DNA from: XBB1006 sp051877515 | Lineage (GTDB): Bacteria > Bacillota > Clostridia > Lachnospirales > Lachnospiraceae | Direction: 5' to 3' | Assembly: GCA_051877515.1 (NCBI GenBank) | Contig: JBJEIY010000037.1 | Span: forward strand, 1-64,000 | DNA: 64,000 nt | In this document: one piece after another, positions 51,432 to 59,197 of the stretch | Numbering within the stretch: the stretch's first letter is position 1 | Layout: the number at the start of each line of letters is the position of its first letter | The notes under the pieces: model-generated | Database searches by the model: none | The model's input: only the letters and a program-made list of their open reading frames with translations | Told to the model about the DNA's origin: nothing | Made by a program: the position numbers and the translations under genes

Positions 51432-52529
51432 CTACACATTGAAGCGGAACAGGATGACGTCACCGTCTTTTACCACATAGTCTTTACCTTCAATACCTAC
51501 CAGACCTTTTTCTTTGGCCGCCGCCAGACTGCCCAGTCGAAGCAGATCTTCGTAATTCACTACTTCCGCTTTAATAAAGCCACGTTCAAAATCCGTGTGG
51601 ATCTTGCCTGCCGCCTGAGGCGCTTTGGTTCCTTTTTTAATTGTCCATGCCCTGGTCTCATCCTCACCGCTGGTAAGGTAGCTGATCAGTCCCAGTAATC
51701 TGTAACTTGCCCGGATCAGTTTCTCCAGACCGGATTCCTTTAAGCCCAGTTCCTCCAGGAACATGGCTTTTTCTTCATCATCCAGCTCAGCGATTTCCTG
51801 TTCGATCTGGGCGCAGATCACAAACACTTCGCTTCCCATATCCTTAGCATATTCTTTTACCTGCTGAACGAATCGGTTGCCCTCGCCATCATCCGACAGA
51901 TCATCCTCCGCAACGTTCGCCGCAAAAATCACCGGCTTTGCGGTCAGAAGATTTAGGGTTTTCACAAAAGCTGCTTCTTCTTCATCTTCAAATGCCAGAC
52001 TCTTTGCCAGCTTGCCATCCTCCAGATATGCTTTTATCCTTTCCAGAATCGGAAGTTCTTTCGCTGCTTCCTTATCCATCCTTGCAGACTTTGCCGTCTT
52101 AGCGATACGGCGCTCTAAAATCTCCAGATCGGAGAAGATCAGTTCCAGGTTGATGGTTTCAATATCACGTACCGGATCAATGCTTCCGTCCACATGTACA
52201 ATATTCGCATCTTCAAAGCAACGCACCACATGTACAATGGCATCTACTTCACGGATATTGGCCAGAAACTGATTACCTAATCCTTCTCCCTTGCTGGCTC
52301 CTTTTACCAGACCTGCAATATCCACAAATTCGATCACAGCAGGGGTCACCTTCCTGGAATGATATAAATCACCCAGTTTCTTTAATCGTTCATCCGGCAC
52401 GGCTACAATACCCACATTCGGGTCAATGGTACAGAACGGATAATTCGCGGATTCTGCTCCTGCCTTTGTTAAAGAATTAAATAAGGTACTCTTTCCCACA
52501 TTGGGAAGCCCAACGATTCCTAGTTTCAT
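51432..52529 (-). CDS. ychF: YchF/OLA1-family ATPase
   Basis: The 365-aa Obg-family protein has G1 GLPNVGKSTLF, G3 DIAGLVKGAS, the family-specific NVAE in place of NKxD (which explains its ATP preference), and a C-terminal TGS domain (RAWTIKKGTKAPQAAGKIH, GDVILFRFNV). It is ribosome-associated and linked to stress responses. The start at 52529 has AGGAGG; the 24-codon longer frame has none. It lies downstream of the chemoreceptor's terminator. Confidence 0.97.
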   Translation of the reverse strand: MKLGIVGLPNVGKSTLFNSLTKAGAESANYPFCTIDPNVGIVAVPDERLKKLGDLYHSRKVTPAVIEFVDIAGLVKGASKGEGLGNQFLANIREVDAIVHVVRCFEDANIVHVDGSIDPVRDIETINLELIFSDLEILERRIAKTAKSARMDKEAAKELPILERIKAYLEDGKLAKSLAFEDEEEAAFVKTLNLLTAKPVIFAANVAEDDLSDDGEGNRFVQQVKEYAKDMGSEVFVICAQIEQEIAELDDEEKAMFLEELGLKESGLEKLIRASYRLLGLISYLTSGEDETRAWTIKKGTKAPQAAGKIHTDFERGFIKAEVVNYEDLLRLGSLAAAKEKGLVGIEGKDYVVKDGDVILFRFNV

Positions 52530-52554
52530 CTGTTTATTTCCTCCTAAATCTGTC

Positions 52555-52584
52555 AAAAAAGCGGGAGGTCTGCGGACCTCCCGC
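52555..52584 (-). terminator. Terminator after the chemoreceptor gene
   Basis: The 10-bp perfect stem GCGGGAGGTC/GACCTCCCGC (52561-52570 with 52575-52584) has a 4-nt loop and six T on the minus strand (52555-52560). Confidence 0.93.
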
Positions 52585-52607
52585 TTCTGTTCTTCTTTCA
52601 CTTACAC

Positions 52608-55043
52608 TTATTCTGCATCGCCATCAAGTTTAAAGAACTTGATACCGTCACCCAACTGCATGGACAATGCTAACAGCTTCTGTGACTCTCCAAGCAATGT
52701 GGAAATCGTGTTGTTCAGATTCTGCATTGCTGATGCAGCTTCTGTGGTAGATGCTGCATTTTCTTCTGAAATCGCAGACAGATTCATCATGATCTGTGAT
52801 ACTTCTGTACAAACCTTATTACACTCGTTTACTGCGCTTCTCAGGATTGCGGTCTTATCTCTGGACTGCGTAATACCTGAATTAACAGTTTCGAACTGCT
52901 CACGGGTCTGCATCAGTTTCTCATTCTGCTGCTCTGCTGCTCCTTTTACATCCTCCATGATCGCAAGGATCTCCTTGAAATCACTGATCAGATTGGAGAT
53001 TACACGGAATACCGTATTAGCAGAACTGTTGGACTGATCTGCCAACTGCTGGATCTCCGATGCTACCACCGCAAAACCTCTTCCAGCCTCTCCTGCTCTG
53101 GCAGCTTCGATACTTGCATTCAGAGAAAGCAGGTTGGTCTGATCCGCAATGGAAGAAATCAGGGAAATTGCTTCCTCGATCTCCTTAACGGAATCATTGG
53201 TCTTGGTAATCTGTTCTGCAATCCTGTGAATGCTCTCTGTCATATGGTCATTAGAATCGCTTAATGCATTAAGGATTCCTACGGCTCCGTCACTGGCCTG
53301 TTTCATATTAACAGCCGTCTCATCCAATTCTCTGATATCGGAATTCATACCATCCATCAGATCTCCCAGGTTGGAAATCTGTGTAGTAGAAGTTTCCACA
53401 TCCATTGCCTGGGTTGTTGCACCCTGGGCAATTCCGGAGATGGAGAGCTCCAACTGCTCTGATATGCTCTCACAATCCTTAGATACATCCTCCAGCTGGG
53501 ATCCTGAAGTATTTAATGCTGTCACACAGTCTACTGCATCTCCCATAACCTCTGACAGCTTATCCGTCATTTTATTTAAGGAACTTCCAAATGTGTCGAA
53601 CTCATTCTTATTATTTGTTTTCGCCTTGATCATGATCTTTCCATCGGAAATCTGACCAAGGGTTCCCTTAAACTGCTTGATACTTCTCTGTACTGAAGTG
53701 CTTACAAACAGGGTAAGGAAAACTACCAATGCTGCACCGATCGCAAAGACAACCAAGATCAGAGCTGTCATGGTTCCCTTCTGGGTTCTGTTCGCTTTTT
53801 CAATGGTGGTACGAACATTACCTGCGCGCTCTGTCAGGGACGCATTGATCTCTGTACTGCTCTGCTGCAATGCGATAATGCCTTCATCGAAAGCAATAAT
53901 ATCTTTGATGGCATCCGACTTCGCTGTTAATGCCGCAACCATACCATCAATATTCTCTTTGCCCATAACATACTGGGGTGCATTGGTGATCAGTTCATCC
54001 ATCTGTGCTGTAACAGCTTCTACAGATTCTGTAACATCTTCGCCCTGTACCACCTGCTGATTGTATGTCATAACCCGGTTGTCCAATTCTGCCAGACCGG
54101 CTGCAAAATCATATTTTCCACTCAAGCTCATGGTTAACTGGAAGTTTCCTGCCTGTTTATCTTCCATATAGATCACACAGGAAACATTCCCCGGATTGGA
54201 ATTGCTAATATCCTTAATATCCAGGTTCACCGAAGCTTCCTGCCAGGAACTGTTCACATTAGTATACTTTGATTTGTATAATACCGCATCTTTACCCTTG
54301 AAGCTCTTGATGGAAACCTCAGCTAATCCATCACCGTTTGAACTGTTTAATACGGTCTCGTCTGTTGTCTTAAGGTCAATCGTTTTTCCGTTTACCTTAA
54401 TATCAGTAATGTAAACATCACCCGAATAAACCACTCCATATCCTCCGATACGGATAGACAGGATATCTCTCTTTGTTTCAGATGGATAAGGAAATTCATA
54501 TACAACCTTGCTATAGCTCTTTCCGCCAACCTTCACCGGACTTGACGGAATAGCGGCCTTCGTCCAGGTACCGTCCACCAGATCCACATCGGAAGCCATC
54601 TGGGCAATGTAATTTGCGATTTCTTCATCACCGCTGGTATATGCGTCGTACATTCCCTCACCGGCTTTGAATCCTCTCGTCGCAAACATTTCGTTCACGC
54701 TGGCACTGTTTGACTGCAGAGATTCGATATCGGAAACCGTTTTCTTTAAATCACTGCGGTAACCTTTCAATCCGCCATTCTTCAGTGCATCATCTGCTGC
54801 GTCTTTCATTTCTCCCAGATTCTTGGAAATGGTGTCGAAATGTGTCATGTCCAGATCATACAAAAAGGACATCTGTTCCATAGTGTTTTCGTTCTGTCTG
54901 ATATTTATACTGTTCATGTCATTCAACACCTGACTGCTGGACGTTGAATTACTCATGGTATAAATACCGGTAATTCCCAGTATGATGGTACAGATAATCG
55001 CCACTGCACCAAGCATCATTAGCTTTGCCTTGATACTCTTCAT
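52608..55043 (-). CDS. Methyl-accepting chemotaxis protein with large extracellular domain
   Basis: The 811-aa receptor has a membrane helix at about 10-30 and a long extracellular region (about 31-430). The latter is helical at both ends, with a beta-rich insert in the middle (RIGGYGVVYSGDVYITDIKV; VSCVIYMEDKQAGNFQLTM) resembling a galactose-binding or carbohydrate-binding fold. A second helix follows (about 455-480), then HAMP and a cytoplasmic signalling domain with the hairpin tip IADQTNLLSLNASIEAARAG. It should relay ligand binding to CheW/CheA. Methylation sites were not assigned. The start at 55043 follows GGGAG. No flagellar or che genes are in the window. The promoter is of sigma-A type, not sigma-D. 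Confidence 0.94.
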   Translation of the reverse strand: MKSIKAKLMMLGAVAIICTIILGITGIYTMSNSTSSSQVLNDMNSINIRQNENTMEQMSFLYDLDMTHFDTISKNLGEMKDAADDALKNGGLKGYRSDLKKTVSDIESLQSNSASVNEMFATRGFKAGEGMYDAYTSGDEEIANYIAQMASDVDLVDGTWTKAAIPSSPVKVGGKSYSKVVYEFPYPSETKRDILSIRIGGYGVVYSGDVYITDIKVNGKTIDLKTTDETVLNSSNGDGLAEVSIKSFKGKDAVLYKSKYTNVNSSWQEASVNLDIKDISNSNPGNVSCVIYMEDKQAGNFQLTMSLSGKYDFAAGLAELDNRVMTYNQQVVQGEDVTESVEAVTAQMDELITNAPQYVMGKENIDGMVAALTAKSDAIKDIIAFDEGIIALQQSSTEINASLTERAGNVRTTIEKANRTQKGTMTALILVVFAIGAALVVFLTLFVSTSVQRSIKQFKGTLGQISDGKIMIKAKTNNKNEFDTFGSSLNKMTDKLSEVMGDAVDCVTALNTSGSQLEDVSKDCESISEQLELSISGIAQGATTQAMDVETSTTQISNLGDLMDGMNSDIRELDETAVNMKQASDGAVGILNALSDSNDHMTESIHRIAEQITKTNDSVKEIEEAISLISSIADQTNLLSLNASIEAARAGEAGRGFAVVASEIQQLADQSNSSANTVFRVISNLISDFKEILAIMEDVKGAAEQQNEKLMQTREQFETVNSGITQSRDKTAILRSAVNECNKVCTEVSQIMMNLSAISEENAASTTEAASAMQNLNNTISTLLGESQKLLALSMQLGDGIKFFKLDGDAE

Positions 55044-55098
55044 AATCTCCCACTTCTCCTTCGTGCTTCGTCGGTACGCAACTGTATACGCTAACTTG

Positions 55099-55127
55099 AT
55101 AATAGCACTTCTCTCCATAAATAGCAA
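55099..55127 (-). promoter_or_regulatory. Chemoreceptor promoter
   Basis: Minus-strand -35 TTGCTA (55122-55127), 17-bp spacer and -10 TATTAT (55099-55104) are seen. I saw no sigma-D (GCCGATAA) element. Confidence 0.6.
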
Positions 55128-55195
55128 GGGTTAGACACAAAATATAGGTGTTTCGTTTTAAAAAGACACAATTTCTCATAAAATCCTCTTTTCCC

Positions 55196-55253
55196 CCTTA
55201 TGACTTCCATTTTTTTAATTCTCTTATTATATTTTCCAATAAATGTCATAAGG
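55196..55253. repeat. Inverted repeat between the chemoreceptor and selenium-type operon
   Basis: CCTTATGAC (55196-55204) and GTCATAAGG (55245-55253) are perfect 9-bp arms 40 bp apart in an AT-rich stretch, 17 bp before the -35 of the yedE promoter. It could be a pair of operator half-sites. The rest of 55128-55269 shows nothing else. Confidence 0.4.
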
Positions 55254-55269
55254 ACATTGGGGTTTTCGA

Positions 55270-55299
55270 TTGGAGTTTAACATTACCCATTGCTATAAT
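55270..55299 (+). promoter_or_regulatory. Promoter of the yedE operon
   Basis: A -35 TTGGAG (55270-55275), 18-bp spacer and perfect -10 TATAAT (55294-55299) are seen, with about 60 nt of leader to the ATG. Confidence 0.62.
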
Positions 55300-55366
55300 C
55301 TATATTGAGTTTATAAAAAATTAATATTTACTCAAGTATGTAAAACAAATGAGGAGGAAATTTTAC

Positions 55367-56422
55367 ATGAAATTTTCAAGCAAAAAAATGCTGGCTTTGG
55401 CCGGTGCCCTCTGTGGAGTGGTTGCCGCAATCCTGGCAGCAAAAGGAAACCCGCCAAACATGGCTCTGTGTATCGCATGTTTCGTTCGTGATACTGCCGG
55501 TGCCCTGAAACTTCACTCTGCTCCGGTTGTTCAGTATGCGAGACCGGAAATCATCGGTATCGTGTTAGGAGCATTTATCATTTCCTTAATTAATAAGGAA
55601 TATCGTTCCACCGGCGGATCTTCTCCAATGATCCGTTTTGTCCTTGGTTTCGTAATCATGGTAGGCTCACTGGTGTTCCTTGGTTGCCCGCTTCGTATGG
55701 TAATCCGTATGTCCGCAGGTGACATCAATGCTTACATTGCTCTTATCGGTTTTGTAGCCGGTATCGCAACCGGATGCTTCGCATTAAAGAAAGGCTTCAG
55801 CCTTGGACGTGCGCATGAAACATCTGCCATGAGTGGCGGAATTTTACCGGCTCTGATGTTAGGCGTTCTTGTATTAGCTCTCGGAACAACTTTACTGGCA
55901 TCCAGTACAGAAGGCCCGGGCAGTATGCATGCTCCGATCCTGCTGGCTCTGGCAGGCGGTCTGATCTTCGGTATTTTTGCCCAGATGTCCAGAATGTGCT
56001 TCGCAGGAAGTATCCGTGACATTATCCTGTTAAAGAACTTCAACCTGATTTCCGTGATCGGCGGATTGTTCGTTGTTATGCTGATCTATAACATCGCAAC
56101 CGGCAACTTTAACTTCGCAATGGCAGGACAGCCTATCGCACATACAGAGTCTCTTTGGAACATCCTTGGTATGTATGCTGTTGGATTTGCTGCTGTACTG
56201 GCAGGCGGATGCCCGCTTCGTCAGTTAGTTCTGGCAGGTCAGGGTTCTTCTGATGCAGCTGTTACCGTTCTCGGACTGTTCGCAGGTGCCGCAGCATGTC
56301 ACAATTTCGGACTTGCATCCAGTGCAGACGGAACAACACCGGCAGGAAGAATTGCAGTGATCATCTGCATTGTAGTATTGTTTATCATCGCTTTTGTTGG
56401 AAACAAGAGAAAAGCAGCTTAA
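55367..56422 (+). CDS. yedE: YedE-family putative selenium transporter
   Basis: The 351-aa protein has about nine or ten membrane helices of the YeeE/YedE (sulf-transport) type. Conserved Cys-containing motifs are present: LFLGCPLRM-like VFLGCPLRMVIR, ARMCFAG-like SRMCFAGSIRD and AGGCPLRQLVLAGQG. YeeE relatives import thiosulfate; the YedE subgroup, located with TusA-like and DUF3343 genes, is predicted to act in selenium uptake or handling. GGAGG lies upstream of the ATG at 55367. It is the first of three genes, 21 bp before the TusA-like gene. Confidence 0.9.
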   Translation: MKFSSKKMLALAGALCGVVAAILAAKGNPPNMALCIACFVRDTAGALKLHSAPVVQYARPEIIGIVLGAFIISLINKEYRSTGGSSPMIRFVLGFVIMVGSLVFLGCPLRMVIRMSAGDINAYIALIGFVAGIATGCFALKKGFSLGRAHETSAMSGGILPALMLGVLVLALGTTLLASSTEGPGSMHAPILLALAGGLIFGIFAQMSRMCFAGSIRDIILLKNFNLISVIGGLFVVMLIYNIATGNFNFAMAGQPIAHTESLWNILGMYAVGFAAVLAGGCPLRQLVLAGQGSSDAAVTVLGLFAGAAACHNFGLASSADGTTPAGRIAVIICIVVLFIIAFVGNKRKAA

Positions 56423-56443
56423 TAAAGAAATGGAGAAATGAAT

Positions 56444-56650
56444 ATGAAAACAATTGACGCAAGAGGACTTTCCTGTCCCGAACCGGTAATGATGACCGAC
56501 GAAGCATTAAGAGCAGGTGAATTTCCGGTAAAAGTTCTGGTTAGTGAACCGCACCAGAAATCCAACATTGAAAACTTTGCCGGAAGTCTCGGCTACAAAG
56601 TGACTGCCACTCCGGCAGGCTCTGAATTTGAGCTTGTGATCGAAAAATAG
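56444..56650 (+). CDS. TusA/YedF-like sulfur (selenium) carrier protein
   Basis: The 68-aa protein of the TusA/SirA fold has the invariant Cys-Pro motif in DARGLSCPEPVMMT (Cys about 11), and ends in EFELVIEK. In this family the Cys carries a persulfide, or by analogy a perselenide. ATG at 56444 is best spaced from GGAG; an ATG two codons earlier is too close. Context (yedE upstream, DUF3343 downstream) points to selenium metabolism. Confidence 0.9.
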   Translation: MKTIDARGLSCPEPVMMTDEALRAGEFPVKVLVSEPHQKSNIENFAGSLGYKVTATPAGSEFELVIEK

Positions 56651-56664
56651 GGTCTTAGGACAAT

Positions 56665-56898
56665 ATGAGAGAAAAAAAACCACGTCTTATCGTTACTTTT
56701 CATACAACAGCAGATGCCATGGCTATGGAAGCAGCCTGTGTCCGGAAATCCAGCGGACGGCTGATCCCGGTTCCACGGGAATTGTCTGCAGGCTGTGGAA
56801 TCGCTTTCAGTGCTCCTGTCGAGGAAGACGAACTTATCCGCCAGATTCTCGCAGAGGCCGGCATTGAATACGAACAGCTTACGGAGTGTAATGTTTAA
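56665..56898 (+). CDS. DUF3343 family putative Se/S carrier-like protein
   Basis: The 77-aa protein begins MREKKPRLIVTFHTTADAMA and has the typical LIPVPRELSAGCGIAFSA motif with a conserved Cys. DUF3343 proteins co-occur with YedE and YedF and are proposed selenium or sulfur carriers, without experimental proof. The ribosome binding site is weak. It is the last gene of the trio, ending at a bidirectional terminator. Confidence 0.88.
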   Translation: MREKKPRLIVTFHTTADAMAMEAACVRKSSGRLIPVPRELSAGCGIAFSAPVEEDELIRQILAEAGIEYEQLTECNV

Positions 56899-56917
56899 GT
56901 CATAGAATACAAAAAAG

Positions 56918-56958
56918 AAGGGATACCCGTTCCTAAGCAGGAAACGGATATCCCTTTT
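56918..56958. terminator. Bidirectional terminator between the DUF3343 gene and thiN
   Basis: A long near-perfect stem (56918-56933 with 56940-56956, AAGGGATA...TATCCCTT) is flanked by A-rich sequence on the left and TTTT on the right. It ends both the selenium-type operon and the rsmB-to-thiN operon. Confidence 0.88.
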
Positions 56959-56960
56959 CT

Positions 56961-57620
56961 TTATCTTATACTATCATCCTTAGATTCTATAATCAGCAAA
57001 ATGCCCTCTTTCAGTTCAATTTCAGCAACCTCGTCCATGATCTCATTACTGACACCTCTGGCAAGACCAGTTTGCAGTGTATAATCCTTTAAGAGATATT
57101 TCATTCCCCGCAGCGTAAGGCCCTTTACACAGCTTGAAAAAGGGATCAGGGAAACATACTTTCCAAACTGTTGCTCTTTACGGATCCTACTGAAATCTTT
57201 CGTCATGGTGATCCGGTTGTTCTCATCGATCAAACTGCAATATACGGATTGGTCCAGCGCCAGTTTCAAAAGCTGGATATTTCCCAGCACATGGTCCAGC
57301 CTGCTTCCCGTAGCTCCATAGATCTCCACATGATCTGCTCCCAGAGAAATGGCCAGATGCAGGGCAAGTTCTGTATCGGTTTCATCTTTTTGGGCAGCAT
57401 GCCTTTCTATTTGAACCTTATTCTTTTGCTGAAGCATCTTTAGTGTCCCCGGTGCTACCGAATCAAAATCACCTACGATATACTCCGGGTGAAAACGGGA
57501 AGAAAGGAAGAACTCCGCACCGCGATCTACTGCAATGATCCTGTCAAATGCTCCGTTTTCCAATCTTTCTTCCACAAATGCTTTGCAAATGGTTCCCCCC
57601 GTCACAATTGCAACCTTCAT
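56961..57620 (-). CDS. thiN: Thiamine pyrophosphokinase
   Basis: The 219-aa enzyme makes thiamine diphosphate from thiamine and ATP. Motifs are IVTGGTICKAF, IAVDRGAEFFL, VGDFDSVAPG, KDETDTELAL and GATGSRLDHVLGN. It is the last gene of the rsmB-rlmN-stp-pknB-rsgA-rpe-thiN operon, an arrangement seen widely in Firmicutes. It starts 3 bp after rpe and has only a weak ribosome binding site, suggesting translational coupling. Confidence 0.96.
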   Translation of the reverse strand: MKVAIVTGGTICKAFVEERLENGAFDRIIAVDRGAEFFLSSRFHPEYIVGDFDSVAPGTLKMLQQKNKVQIERHAAQKDETDTELALHLAISLGADHVEIYGATGSRLDHVLGNIQLLKLALDQSVYCSLIDENNRITMTKDFSRIRKEQQFGKYVSLIPFSSCVKGLTLRGMKYLLKDYTLQTGLARGVSNEIMDEVAEIELKEGILLIIESKDDSIR

Positions 57621-57623
57621 TTT

Positions 57624-58277
57624 TTAGCCCAACCGTTTCAAAAACTCTTTTGTATTGTACTCTGCATCCCCTTTGAATACTGCACTGCCCGCCACAAAGA
57701 CATTGGCTCCGGCTTCTTTGATGGACATTACGTTATCCAGATTTACGCCCCCGTCCACTTCAATATCCACTGTGAGATTTCTTTCTTCTATCATGGTACG
57801 CAGACGCCGTACTTTATCCGTACAATAATCAATATATTTCTGTCCCCCGAAACCGGGATTTACCGTCATGATCAGTACCATATCTACTTTATCGAGAATA
57901 AATTCCAGCACAGACAGGTCTGTGGCCGGATTTAATGCCACCCCTGCCTTGCATCCCGTATCTTTAATATGTTCCACAGTCCGGTCCAAATGGGTACAAG
58001 CCTCCTGATGGACGCAGATGATGTCTGCTCCGCATTGGGCAAATTCATCAATATAGCGGTCCGGTTCTTCGATCATAAGGTGTACATCAAACACTTTCTT
58101 CGTGACAGGCCGAATGCTTTTGATCACGGGCATACCAAAAGAAATGCTTGGTACAAAGGCCCCGTCCATCACATCAATGTGTACATACTGCGCCCCTGCC
58201 TTATCAATGCATCTGACCGCCTCTGCGAGATTTCCGAAATCTGCCGCCAACAAGGATGGCGATAAAATATAATCCAT
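57624..58277 (-). CDS. rpe: Ribulose-phosphate 3-epimerase
   Basis: The 217-aa TIM barrel of the pentose phosphate pathway has SPSLLAADFGNL, HIDVMDGAFVPSISFG, DVHLMIEEPD, VNPGFGGQKYI and the metal/catalytic Asp in EVDGGVN. AGAGGAG precedes the ATG. It lies 38 bp after rsgA. Confidence 0.98.
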   Translation of the reverse strand: MDYILSPSLLAADFGNLAEAVRCIDKAGAQYVHIDVMDGAFVPSISFGMPVIKSIRPVTKKVFDVHLMIEEPDRYIDEFAQCGADIICVHQEACTHLDRTVEHIKDTGCKAGVALNPATDLSVLEFILDKVDMVLIMTVNPGFGGQKYIDYCTDKVRRLRTMIEERNLTVDIEVDGGVNLDNVMSIKEAGANVFVAGSAVFKGDAEYNTKEFLKRLG

Positions 58278-58315
58278 ATATGACTCCTCTTTGCATTCGA
58301 TTTTTGATTACTGAT

Positions 58316-59194
58316 CTAGTATCGTTTTCTATTCTTTAATTCTTCAAAAAGCAACCGGTAATTTTCATATCTGACACTGCTAAGGATTCCGTCCTCCACA
58401 GCTTTTTTCACGCAGCAATCCGGTTCTTCCATATGATTGCATCCGTCAAACCGGCATCGGGCTCCGAAAGCGGAAAACTCCTGATAATATGTTTTTAATT
58501 CTTCTTTTTCCACTTCATTGATGTACAATGTAGAAAAACCGGGTGTATCCATAATATAAGTTGTCCCACTCACAGGGATCAGCTGGGAATGCCTGGTGGT
58601 ATGTTTTCCTCTTTTGATCTTATCACTGATGGATCCGGTCTCCATTTCTACATTTTCCTGAAGAATGTTAATCAAAGACGATTTTCCCACACCGGAAGGT
58701 CCTGCCATGGTAGTGGTTTTGTCTTGTAAAAGCGCCTTTAACTCTTTGAGTCCGGTTCCCTGAATGCTGCTGGTAAACAATACCGGATAACCGCACTTAT
58801 CATAGATCCGTCGTAAGCTTTCCCGTTCTTCACAGGTCAGAAGATCACATTTATTAAAACAGATGATGACAGGAACTTTCTCAAGCTGCATTCGGATCAG
58901 GAACCTGTCCAACAGATTAAAACTCGGATCCGGCTGTTTTGATGCAAAGACCACCATGGCCTGATCCACATTCGATACTGCCGGACGCAGCAACTCATTG
59001 GTTCTTGGAAGCAATGCCGTAATATTACCTGTTTTTTCCCCCTCGTCGATGATCTCAATATCTACATTATCACCCACAAGAGGTTTCTGGTTCAGTTTTC
59101 GAAATATTCCTTTTGCTTTACATTCATAGATACCGGATCCCACTACATGAACGTAGTAGAATCCGGCAATTCCTTTCACAATCTTTCCCTGCAT
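58316..59194 (-). CDS. rsgA: Ribosome small-subunit GTPase RsgA
   Basis: The 292-aa circularly permuted GTPase has an N-terminal OB fold. Its G-motifs appear in the order G4 (CFNKCDLL), G1 (GPSGVGKSSLIN), G3 (DTPGFSTL). The C-terminal zinc region is CRFDGCNHMEEPDC. It acts in late 30S maturation. ATG at 59194 lies 3 bp after the pknB stop; a GTG one codon earlier is possible. The weak Shine-Dalgarno suggests coupling to pknB. Confidence 0.97.
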   Translation of the reverse strand: MQGKIVKGIAGFYYVHVVGSGIYECKAKGIFRKLNQKPLVGDNVDIEIIDEGEKTGNITALLPRTNELLRPAVSNVDQAMVVFASKQPDPSFNLLDRFLIRMQLEKVPVIICFNKCDLLTCEERESLRRIYDKCGYPVLFTSSIQGTGLKELKALLQDKTTTMAGPSGVGKSSLINILQENVEMETGSISDKIKRGKHTTRHSQLIPVSGTTYIMDTPGFSTLYINEVEKEELKTYYQEFSAFGARCRFDGCNHMEEPDCCVKKAVEDGILSSVRYENYRLLFEELKNRKRY

Positions 59195-59197
59195 CAC

